Source: an uncultured Bacilli bacterium (lineage in GTDB: Bacteria > Bacillota_I > Bacilli_A > RF39 > UBA660). From it: DNA of 6,575 nucleotides. This document shows, one piece after another, positions 1 through 4,823 of the stretch. The number at the start of each line of letters is the position of its first letter. The stretch's first letter is position 1. Position numbers and translations under genes: made by a program. Under the pieces are notes generated by a model that was not told the origin of the DNA, did no database searches, and worked only from the letters and a program-made list of their open reading frames with translations. The stretch covers positions 1-6,575 of the forward strand of contig CANQHW010000066.1 in assembly GCA_947623855.1 (NCBI GenBank). Direction: 5' to 3'.

Positions 1-301
1 TAGCTAAAGTTAATATATTAGTATTTTGTCTTGCAACTTCTTCATCACTTCTTGATATTTGAACACAAATATCAGAATTCTTAAATCTTATGTAGGGAAG
101 TAATGTCGCAAAATAATAAAAAGGAAGTAACCCATTATTTATAATATATTTTTTATGAAGATAAATATCGGAATATAAAGTATCATTAAAATTACTATCT
201 AAATTTTCTATGTAAAATTCTAAAACTTTTCTATTATCAAGTTTGTCAAGTAAATCTATTCTTTTTTGCTTTATTTTACCATCTTCATTTAACCAAATCA
301 T
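1..301 (-). CDS. Hypothetical protein, 5' part only (runs off the left edge)
   Basis: Reading the minus strand from an ATG at 299-301 gives an uninterrupted frame of 100 codons to the window edge. It starts MIWLNEDGKIKQKRIDLLDK. The start is supported by a strong SD, AGGTGG (complement of 309-314), seven bases before the ATG. The visible part is rich in Asp, Asn, Lys, Leu and Tyr. It has a charged N-terminus and a more hydrophobic aromatic stretch around residues 60-72 (LLPFYYFATLLPY), which could be a buried helix but is too short and polar to call a membrane segment. I recognise no family and assign no function. The gene is divergent from the pseudouridine synthase gene, and the shared upstream region has an inverted repeat. 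The C-terminus lies outside the window. Confidence 0.7.
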   Translation of the reverse strand, partial: MIWLNEDGKIKQKRIDLLDKLDNRKVLEFYIENLDSNFNDTLYSDIYLHKKYIINNGLLPFYYFATLLPYIRFKNSDICVQISRSDEEVARQNTNILTLA

Positions 302-326
302 TTTATATCCACCTAACAAAAATGTC

Positions 327-345
327 TTAACATATTCAATGTTAA
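327..345. repeat. Inverted repeat 7-5-7 in divergent intergenic region (possible operator)
   Basis: TTAACAT (327-333) and ATGTTAA (339-345) are perfect inverted copies around a 5-base centre. The element sits 13 bases upstream of the SD of the minus-strand gene and about 50 bases upstream of the pseudouridine synthase ATG. No T-run follows on either side as an intrinsic terminator would need, and both flanking genes point away from it. A regulator-binding site is therefore the more natural reading, but no regulator can be named. In such AT-rich DNA chance is possible. Confidence 0.35.
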
Positions 346-373
346 AATACTAGCGTAAATCATTAAGTTTTAT

Positions 374-379
374 TATAAT
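374..379 (+). promoter_or_regulatory. Candidate -10 box for the pseudouridine synthase gene
   Basis: A perfect TATAAT lies at 374-379. No good -35 hexamer is present 16-18 bases upstream (the 17-base position reads TAGCGT) and there is no extended TG. If used, transcription would begin near 386, leaving almost no leader before the ATG at 396. This agrees with the lack of any SD there and would make this a near-leaderless mRNA. AT-rich chance occurrence is the main alternative. Confidence 0.3.
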
Positions 380-395
380 AATTATAGTGATTTAT

Positions 396-1013
396 ATGAA
401 AAAATTAAAAATACTATACGAAGATAAAGATTTAATAATTGTTTCTAAACCCGCTAAATTATTAACTATTAAAGATAATAAAGGTAGTAAGAACTTATAT
501 AGTGAAGTATATGACTATTTACATAAAAAGAAAGAAAAAGTATTTATAGTTCATAGATTAGATAAAGATACATCTGGTATTGTTTTATTTGCAAAGTCTG
601 AAAAAGTAAAAAATTTAATGCAAGAAGAATGGGATAAGGTAGTAAGAAAGTATTTAGCTTTAGTAGAAGGAGAGATTATTAATGATGGAGAGATAGAAAC
701 TTATTTAAATGAAGATAAAAATCACTATGTACATGTAACTAAAGATAAAGGTAAATATGCTAAGACTTTGTATGAAGTTAAAAAGAAATATAAAGATAAA
801 ACAGAGTTAATAATTACTTTAGTAACGGGAAGAAAAAATCAAATAAGAGCACATTTAGCATATATAGGGCATCCTATAATTGGAGATAAAAAGTATGGAA
901 GTAAGATGAAAGGAAGAAGAGTTATGTTACATGCTTATTATTTAGAGTTTTCTCATCCGATAAATAAAAATACAATAACTATTATAGATGATATAGATTG
1001 GGTTGCAAAATAA
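396..1013 (+). CDS. RluA-family RNA pseudouridine synthase (compact, no S4 domain)
   Basis: The enzyme isomerises specific uridines in rRNA or tRNA to pseudouridine in the cytoplasm. Starting at ATG 396 it has 205 residues. The RluA-family hallmarks are all visible: an N-terminal YEDKDLIIVSKPAKLLT strand (about residues 8-24), the catalytic block HRLDKDTSGIVLFAKS with the nucleophilic Asp at about residue 56, and the C-terminal GRKNQIRAHLAYIGHPIIGD motif (about 145-164) followed by DKKYG. It lacks the N-terminal S4 RNA-binding domain of RluC/RluD-type enzymes and is short for the family, like the RluA/TruC-type single-domain forms. The target uridine cannot be deduced. A GTG at 387 in the same frame is an alternative start; neither start has a clear SD. 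ATG 396 is preferred because MKKLKILYEDKD is a typical N-terminus. The acidic zinc-ribbon gene follows after 45 bases and may be co-transcribed. Confidence 0.93.
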   Translation: MKKLKILYEDKDLIIVSKPAKLLTIKDNKGSKNLYSEVYDYLHKKKEKVFIVHRLDKDTSGIVLFAKSEKVKNLMQEEWDKVVRKYLALVEGEIINDGEIETYLNEDKNHYVHVTKDKGKYAKTLYEVKKKYKDKTELIITLVTGRKNQIRAHLAYIGHPIIGDKKYGSKMKGRRVMLHAYYLEFSHPINKNTITIIDDIDWVAK

Positions 1014-1058
1014 GAATTATTTTGATAAACTATTAATAAGAATAGAGGGTGTTTCTTA

Positions 1059-2036
1059 ATGGAAAACGAAAATAATAATTATTCTTTTACGCCGATAAAT
1101 AATGATAATTCAGTAAATGAGATTAAAAATGATTTTTTTGGAGGAGGGGTAGATATTCCACCAGAATCCAGTGAAGAGACAAAGGTAGTGACGGAACAAC
1201 CTGTTGTTGAAAATAAACCTACAAGTGAAGTTCCTCCAATTTTAGAAACAGTTTCTTCTGTAGAACCAGAAAAAGTAAATACTCCGGAAACGAATGAACC
1301 TAGTACGGAGGTTAATCAAATAAATGTAGTGGAAAATACTCCAGTAGAACCTATAAATACCGAATCAGTGGAGGTAAAAGCACCTGAAGGGATGAATGAT
1401 GCAAGGGAAGAGACAAAGGTAGTGACGGAACAAGAAAATACTCCAGTAGAACCTATAAATACCGAACCCGTAGAAGTAAAGGTACCCGAAGGAATGGATG
1501 ATGCGAGGGGAGATGCTAATCAAGTAAATGGGGGAGAAATACCTTCAATATTTACAGAAACACCAATAATTGAATCTAAGGAAAATGTAGTTACTCCTGA
1601 GGTAAGTAAACCGGAAGAAGTAAAGAAAGGGAAAAGTATTTTTAACTTTTTTAGAACTAAAGAAACACCGGTTGTAAATGAAGAAAAGAAAGAAGAACCA
1701 GTATTACCTACTTCTTTACCTACTATTGAAGAAGAAGTTCAAGAACCGGTTAATGTTATGGAAACCCCTATTATAGAAGAACCAGTTATAGATACTAAAG
1801 CAGATCCATTGATAGAGGAACCAGTTAGAGAAATAAAAGAAGATTTAATAAAAGATCCTATAATAAATAGTTTTACTGATGAAGTAAAAGAAGAAGAACC
1901 GGTTAAGGAAGTAGAACCAATAGTTAAAGAAGTAGTAGTGGAAAAGGAAAAAGTAGTTTTAGGGAAGAAATGTCCTAATTGTGGGGAGATTACAGCAGAT
2001 CCTTTTTGTCCTAATTGTGGGTTCTTAGTAGAATAG
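1059..2036 (+). CDS. Acidic repeat-containing protein with C-terminal zinc ribbon
   Basis: This is a 325-residue protein of unknown function. The start ATG follows AGAGGGTG (1044-1051) at seven bases. Residues 1-300 look intrinsically disordered: very rich in Glu, Pro, Val, Thr and Asn with many EEPV/VEPI-type segments, and no hydrophobic helix or signal peptide. A 34-residue unit beginning ENTPVEPINTE occurs twice in tandem (about 92-125 and 126-151, the second copy diverging after its DARGD), and the unit's tail EETKVVTEQ also occurs earlier at about 39-47. A basic-aromatic island KKGKSIFNFFRTK (about 189-201) stands out in the acidic background and could be a binding or membrane-touching motif. 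The last 24 residues form a zinc ribbon, with CPNC at 305-308 and CPNC at 317-320. The protein is probably cytoplasmic and may act as a flexible scaffold or adaptor; this is inference. The gene ends at an intrinsic terminator whose stem overlaps the stop codon. Confidence 0.85.
   Translation: MENENNNYSFTPINNDNSVNEIKNDFFGGGVDIPPESSEETKVVTEQPVVENKPTSEVPPILETVSSVEPEKVNTPETNEPSTEVNQINVVENTPVEPINTESVEVKAPEGMNDAREETKVVTEQENTPVEPINTEPVEVKVPEGMDDARGDANQVNGGEIPSIFTETPIIESKENVVTPEVSKPEEVKKGKSIFNFFRTKETPVVNEEKKEEPVLPTSLPTIEEEVQEPVNVMETPIIEEPVIDTKADPLIEEPVREIKEDLIKDPIINSFTDEVKEEEPVKEVEPIVKEVVVEKEKVVLGKKCPNCGEITADPFCPNCGFLVE
1173..1509 (+). repeat. Imperfect direct repeats within the acidic zinc-ribbon gene (102-bp period)
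   Basis: Two copies of a 102-bp unit (34 codons) start at 1332 and 1434. Their first 33 bases (1332-1364 and 1434-1466) are identical, and the copies then drift to about 1407 and 1509. The last 27 bases of the unit (1407-1433) are also found exactly at 1173-1199, outside the tandem pair. The near-identity at the DNA level indicates recent duplication, and the in-frame period means the copy number can change without breaking the frame. Confidence 0.85.
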
Positions 2037-2059
2037 CAAAATTTGCTATTTTTTTTATT
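2032..2059 (+). terminator. Intrinsic terminator after the zinc-ribbon gene
   Basis: AATAGCA (2032-2038) pairs with TGCTATT (2044-2050) across a five-base loop, and T residues continue from 2049 to 2056. The stem overlaps the TAG stop codon at 2034-2036. The stem has only two G-C pairs, so it is weak in isolation, but its position and T-tract fit a Rho-independent terminator separating this gene from the next operon. Confidence 0.6.
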
Positions 2060-2066
2060 TGAAAAA

Positions 2067-2075
2067 TGTGATAAT
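2067..2075 (+). promoter_or_regulatory. Candidate extended -10 promoter for the thioredoxin/CPBP/phosphoesterase operon
   Basis: TGTGATAAT combines an extended -10 TGn (2067-2069) with a GATAAT hexamer (2070-2075), located between the preceding terminator and the SD at 2085-2090. No good -35 hexamer is visible because the 17-base position falls in the terminator. Transcription would begin about 2082, directly before the SD. The presence of a terminator upstream requires a promoter here, which supports the call. Confidence 0.4.
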
Positions 2076-2095
2076 ATGGTATGTAGGTGGTAATG

Positions 2096-2569
2096 ATGAA
2101 AAAGAAAATAATTATAGGAATAATAGTAGCTCTAGGAGTAATAGGGTTATGTATTGGGTTATTTATGTTAGCTAAAAATATGGAAGATAGTGAGTCTTCA
2201 GAATATTTTCAAGAACTTACATATAAAGAATTAGCTAAAAAATTAGATAATAAAGAGAATTTTATTTTTGTGGTTACAAGAACCGATTGCCCTTATTGTG
2301 AAATGTATAAACCAACATTTAAAGAGGTAGTAGAAGAATATAAAATTAAGACTTTCTTTGTAAATACAGCAAAGTTTAGTAAAGAAGAATATAAGTCTTT
2401 TCATAGTAAGTTTAATGTTCCAACAACACCACAAACGGTATTTATTATAGAGGGAGAAGAAACAACGGTATCTAATAGAATTGTTGGTAATGCTCCAAAA
2501 TATAAGATTGTGGAAAGATTAAGTTCTTTAGGATATATAGAAGGAAATAATGATGGAGAAGAAGAATAA
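2096..2569 (+). CDS. Membrane-anchored thioredoxin-like protein with CPYC motif
   Basis: This is a predicted thiol-disulfide protein acting outside the membrane. From ATG 2096 it has 157 residues. KKK at 2-4 precedes a single hydrophobic helix at about 5-26, then an acidic linker (NMEDSESSE), then a thioredoxin fold. The redox centre is CPYC at 65-68, preceded by FIFVVTRTD. VPTTPQTVF, with the presumed cis-proline at 112, is in the place expected for thioredoxins. The CPYC pair is typical of glutaredoxins, but the length and anchor resemble thioredoxin-like accessory proteins such as those linked to bacteriocin export. The substrate is unknown. The SD AGGTGG (2085-2090) lies five bases before ATG 2096. 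An in-frame GTG at 2087 sits inside the SD and ATG 2093 is too close to it, so 2096 is preferred. The gene overlaps the CPBP protease gene by 17-20 bases, indicating translational coupling. Confidence 0.85.
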   Translation: MKKKIIIGIIVALGVIGLCIGLFMLAKNMEDSESSEYFQELTYKELAKKLDNKENFIFVVTRTDCPYCEMYKPTFKEVVEEYKIKTFFVNTAKFSKEEYKSFHSKFNVPTTPQTVFIIEGEETTVSNRIVGNAPKYKIVERLSSLGYIEGNNDGEEE

Positions 2570-3239
2570 GGGAAAGAATATAATAATAGCTTTTCTTAAT
2601 ATTGGGTTGTTTTATACACTACCCATTCTTTTTTCTGGTTTAATAGCAAGATATATTATAAATAGTAGTAATGTGGTTAAAGATATTGTTTTATTTATAA
2701 TTGATATTTTAGTATTAGGGGTTTTAGTTATTTGTAATGGGGATTTATTAAAGAAAGATTTTAAAAAGTTTAAGAAAGAATATAAGAAATGTTTAGATAC
2801 AGGGTTTAAATATTATTTTTTAGGACTTGTTTTAATGTTTATTTCTAATTTAATAATTATTAATATTAATGGTGGAAATATAGCTAATAATGAAGCTTTA
2901 AATAGAAGTATTATAGGAGTATATCCTTTATATGCTATATCTAGTATTATTATTTTAGGACCTTTTATGGAAGAGATTACGTTTCGAGGAGGATTTAAAA
3001 ACGCTATAGGTAATATTGTTTTATATACAGTATTTACGGGGATTTTATTTGGGAGTGCACATATTATAGGAAATGTTTATACTTTTACAGATATTTTATT
3101 TATTATACCTTATAGTATTTTAGGGATTATGTTTAGTTATATGTGTTATAAGAGTGATAATATTTTTACTTCTATATGTATGCATATGGTTCATAATTCT
3201 TTTGCATTAGTTATGATATTTTTAGGGGGAATATTATAA
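2553..3239 (+). CDS. CPBP family (CAAX-type) intramembrane metalloprotease
   Basis: This is a polytopic membrane protein of about 228 residues with several hydrophobic segments. Numbering from the ATG at 2550, these lie at about 10-34, 44-62, 86-107, 123-140, 154-171 and 180-199, with another at the C-terminus. It carries the motifs of the CPBP/Abi protease family: EEITFR at 141-146 (EExxxR), FGSAH at 167-171 (FxxxH) and HMVHN at 212-216 (HxxxN). These are the metal-binding and catalytic positions of Rce1-like glutamate-dependent intramembrane proteases. In Gram-positive bacteria such proteins act in bacteriocin maturation or self-immunity, or in cleavage of membrane proteins; the role here is not shown. 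Two adjacent ATGs (2550 and 2553) are possible. AAGGA at 2541-2545 is seven bases from 2553, so that one is chosen. The start overlaps the thioredoxin-like gene, and the stop TAA shares one base with the ATG of the metallophosphoesterase. Confidence 0.9.
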   Translation: MEKKNKGKNIIIAFLNIGLFYTLPILFSGLIARYIINSSNVVKDIVLFIIDILVLGVLVICNGDLLKKDFKKFKKEYKKCLDTGFKYYFLGLVLMFISNLIIININGGNIANNEALNRSIIGVYPLYAISSIIILGPFMEEITFRGGFKNAIGNIVLYTVFTGILFGSAHIIGNVYTFTDILFIIPYSILGIMFSYMCYKSDNIFTSICMHMVHNSFALVMIFLGGIL

Positions 3240-4078
3240 TGGGTGAAGAAAAGAAAAAAAAGAGGCATTCTAAATTAAAGAAGTTTTTAATTATGATGGT
3301 AGTAGTGGGAATTTTATTTGGGTGTTATATTAGGTTTATTGGAATATTAGGGATAGTAGTTAAAGAATATGCTATTCATACGGATAAGTTACCTAGTAGT
3401 TTTGATGGGATGAAAATAGTGCATTTTAGTGATATCCATTATGGGACGATAGTAGATAGTAAGAAGCTTGAAGAAATGGTTAAGATGATTAATGATTTAA
3501 GACCAGATATAGTAGTATTTACAGGGGATTTATATGATGAGAGTATAGAGTTATCGGATAAGTATAAAGAAGAGATAAAAGATAATTTAAGTAAGATCGA
3601 AGCTTTATTAGGAAAATATGCAGTATCAGGAAATCATGATTATAGTAATGAGGGTTATAGTAAACTTATAAAAGAAAGTGGGTTTACTTATTTAGATAGT
3701 GAAAGTGAGTTACTTTATTATAATGGGGATACACCTATTAGAATAGAAGGGTATCCATCTTATTTAAAGGATAAACCAGATTATAAAAGTTATGAAGAAG
3801 ATTATTATACGATTAGTTTAATCCATGAACCAGATGGAATAGATAAATTAAAGAGTAATAGTGATTTAGTTTTAGCAGGTCATTCTCATGGAGGACAGGT
3901 AAGACTTCCGTTTATAGGAGCGATATATACTCCAGTAGGATCTAAGAAATATTATGATGAATATTATAAAGTAAATGATACAGATTTATATATATCTTAT
4001 GGGATAGGGACTAGTTTATTAAAGATTAGATATTTTAATCATCCTAGTTTTAATTTATATAGGTTTTTTGTAGATTAA
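3239..4078 (+). CDS. Membrane-anchored calcineurin-like metallophosphoesterase (YkuE-like)
   Basis: This predicted binuclear-metal phosphoesterase has 279 residues. A lysine-rich N-terminus (KKKKRHSKLKK) precedes one membrane helix at about 16-41, placing the catalytic domain outside the cell. All metallophosphoesterase motifs are present: SDIHYG (Asp65, His67), GDLYDE (Asp97), GNHDY (Asn132, His133), LIHEPD (His196) and AGHSHGGQ (His215, His217). The GHSHGGQ ending is typical of the YkuE/LpxG-like branch; YkuE of Bacillus is a cell-wall-associated member, and other members cleave lipid pyrophosphates. Substrate is not deducible. There is no twin-arginine signal, unlike Bacillus YkuE. AGGGGGA (3224-3230) is a strong SD eight bases before the ATG. 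The ATG overlaps the protease stop by one base (TAATG), so translation is probably coupled. It is the last gene of the operon. Confidence 0.92.
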   Translation: MGEEKKKKRHSKLKKFLIMMVVVGILFGCYIRFIGILGIVVKEYAIHTDKLPSSFDGMKIVHFSDIHYGTIVDSKKLEEMVKMINDLRPDIVVFTGDLYDESIELSDKYKEEIKDNLSKIEALLGKYAVSGNHDYSNEGYSKLIKESGFTYLDSESELLYYNGDTPIRIEGYPSYLKDKPDYKSYEEDYYTISLIHEPDGIDKLKSNSDLVLAGHSHGGQVRLPFIGAIYTPVGSKKYYDEYYKVNDTDLYISYGIGTSLLKIRYFNHPSFNLYRFFVD

Positions 4079-4095
4079 TATAGGTTAAATCCCTA

Positions 4096-4122
4096 ACCAA
4101 AAATAAACCTTTTCATAATATA
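4096..4122 (+). promoter_or_regulatory. Possible sigma-K-type promoter upstream of the CotD-like gene
   Basis: CATAATATA (4114-4122) matches the sigma-K -10 pattern CATAnnnTA exactly. The AC at 4096-4097, within AACC, lies 16 bases before it, as expected for the short sigma-K -35 element. Transcription would begin about 4129, just before the coding SD. In Bacillus subtilis cotD is transcribed by mother-cell sigma-K, so the match is biologically sensible, but the pattern is short and AT-rich chance matches are common. Confidence 0.35.
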
Positions 4123-4136
4123 AAGTAGAAAGGGTT
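4106..4136 (+). promoter_or_regulatory. Hairpin able to mask the SD of the CotD-like gene
   Basis: AACCTTTTC (4106-4114) can pair with GAAAGGGTT (4128-4136), nine pairs including one G-U, around a 13-base AT-rich loop. The 3' arm contains the presumed SD (GAAAGGG, 4128-4134). On transcripts reading through from the phosphoesterase gene this could keep the CotD-like gene untranslated. Transcripts starting at a local promoter near 4129 would lack the 5' arm. The pairing is seen in the sequence; the regulatory role is inference. Confidence 0.35.
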
Positions 4137-4143
4137 GTTTATT

Positions 4144-4428
4144 ATGTTTAGAAATAATCGTTGCTATGATATGAATAGCAAGTTTGATGATATGAGTGTT
4201 AAAGATACTACGATGAGTTGTCCTGATATGACATGTCCTCCTGTTACAGAATGTCCACAAGAAAGATGTTGTCATAGGGAGTTTGTTCATGAAGTACCAC
4301 ATGTAGTTCCTATTAATACGAGAATTATAAATCATCATGTATATCATCATACCTATATGCCTTGTTATACATATTGTGAAGAAAACGAAGTAAGCAATGT
4401 TTACGAAAGAAATAATTGCTCATTTTAA
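4144..4428 (+). CDS. CotD-like Cys/His-rich spore-coat-type protein
   Basis: This small protein of 94 residues has nine cysteines and seven histidines. The N-terminal half has paired CP motifs (SCPDMTCPP, ECPQERCC). The second half reads HVVPINTRIINHHVYHHTYM, which resembles the VxPxxTxxxNHxxxxHxYxP pattern of Bacillus CotD-family inner spore-coat proteins. Such proteins assemble on the forespore surface and are cross-linked through cysteines. There is no signal peptide or membrane helix. ATG 4144 follows GAAAGGG (4128-4134) at nine bases; an in-frame TTG at 4135 overlaps that SD region and is unlikely. The gene stands alone, convergent with the Xre gene, and the two share a terminator. The CotD assignment is from motif memory, not a search. 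A metal-binding or redox-stress role is the alternative. Confidence 0.7.
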   Translation: MFRNNRCYDMNSKFDDMSVKDTTMSCPDMTCPPVTECPQERCCHREFVHEVPHVVPINTRIINHHVYHHTYMPCYTYCEENEVSNVYERNNCSF

Positions 4429-4430
4429 TT

Positions 4431-4455
4431 AAAATTCCCCTAGAGGGAATTTTTT
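4431..4455. terminator. Bidirectional intrinsic terminator between convergent genes
   Basis: AAAATTCCC (4431-4439) pairs with GGGAATTTT (4445-4453) across a five-base loop. The plus-strand T-run spans 4450-4455, and on the minus strand the hairpin ends in TTTTAATT. It lies between the stop of the CotD-like gene (4428) and the stop of the minus-strand Xre gene (4458), so one hairpin can serve both. Confidence 0.85.
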
Positions 4456-4457
4456 AG

Positions 4458-4688
4458 TTAGTCTATTTTATTAAATAGTTCTCTAACGTCAATATTTAAA
4501 GCATTAGCTATTTTTTCAACAGTATCTAAAGAGAATTGTTTAGTACAACCACTTTTTGTTTCAATTTTTTTTAAATAATCTACACTTATATTACTTTCCA
4601 TAGCTAGTTTAACTTGAGTCCAGTTCTTAAGTTTTCTTTGCTTTTTTATATTTTGAGCTACTATATAGTAAAGATTATCATTTTTCAT
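4458..4688 (-). CDS. Small Xre/Cro-CI family HTH transcriptional regulator
   Basis: This DNA-binding protein of 76 residues consists almost only of a Cro/CI helix-turn-helix domain. The pattern IKKQRKLKNWTQVKLA (about 14-29), then the recognition helix NISVDYLKKIET (about 33-44), and FSLDTVEKIANALNIDVREL (about 53-72) is typical of the family. There is no effector-binding or dimerisation extension, so it resembles short phage- or plasmid-type repressors and standalone regulators. The SD is weak (AGTGGGA read on the minus strand, about nine bases from the ATG). The gene is divergent from the large lectin-like gene, with 135 bases between the two starts. Control of itself and of that neighbour is plausible but unproved. 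No convincing minus-strand promoter was seen. Confidence 0.9.
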   Translation of the reverse strand: MKNDNLYYIVAQNIKKQRKLKNWTQVKLAMESNISVDYLKKIETKSGCTKQFSLDTVEKIANALNIDVRELFNKID

Positions 4689-4755
4689 AGATATAATCCC
4701 ACTTTTCTAAGATAAAATACCTATAATAATTTTCTCATTAAAAAATTTTATTATG

Positions 4756-4784
4756 TTTACGATATAGTACACGTTAGATAAAAT
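4756..4784 (+). promoter_or_regulatory. Sigma-A-type promoter for the 550-residue lectin-like gene
   Basis: TTTACG (4756-4761) and TAAAAT (4779-4784) are separated by exactly 17 bases and match the sigma-A hexamers at 4/6 and 5/6 positions. Transcription would begin near 4791, leaving a leader of about 33 bases with the SD at 4808-4816. The -10 region lies inside an imperfect dyad flanked by TTAG (4774-4777) and CTAA (4793-4796), a possible site for the divergent Xre protein. Confidence 0.5.
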
Positions 4785-4799
4785 TATTTATGCTAAACT

Positions 4800-4813
4800 T
4801 ACTTTAGAAAGTA
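4800..4813. repeat. Perfect palindrome TACTTT-AG-AAAGTA in the leader of the lectin-like gene
   Basis: TACTTT (4800-4805) and AAAGTA (4808-4813) are perfect inverted copies with a two-base centre. The right arm merges with the SD AAAGTAGGT (4808-4816). As DNA it could be an operator for the adjacent Xre repressor; as RNA a two-base loop would shorten the stem, so only weak SD masking is possible. Confidence 0.4.
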
Positions 4814-4823
4814 GGTACTAAAT

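Noticed and set aside
2138..2160. Possible lipoprotein signal (IGLC) in the thioredoxin-like protein
   Set aside because: The residue before the cysteine is Leu, not Gly, Ala or Ser, and the cysteine lies in the middle of the hydrophobic helix, so a plain membrane anchor fits better.
2243..2434. 63-codon minus-strand frame inside the thioredoxin-like gene
   Set aside because: It lies opposite a clearly conserved coding region, has no SD, and its composition (Phe, Ile, Tyr, Cys) is what antisense of AT-rich coding DNA gives.
4083..4098. Terminator after the phosphoesterase gene (GGTTA/TAACC)
   Set aside because: The stem has only five pairs and is followed by A residues rather than T residues on the plus strand.
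4093..4350. 85-codon minus-strand frame opposite the CotD-like gene
   Set aside because: It is antisense to the Cys/His-rich gene, which has an SD and a fitting terminator. The antisense product has no recognisable motif.
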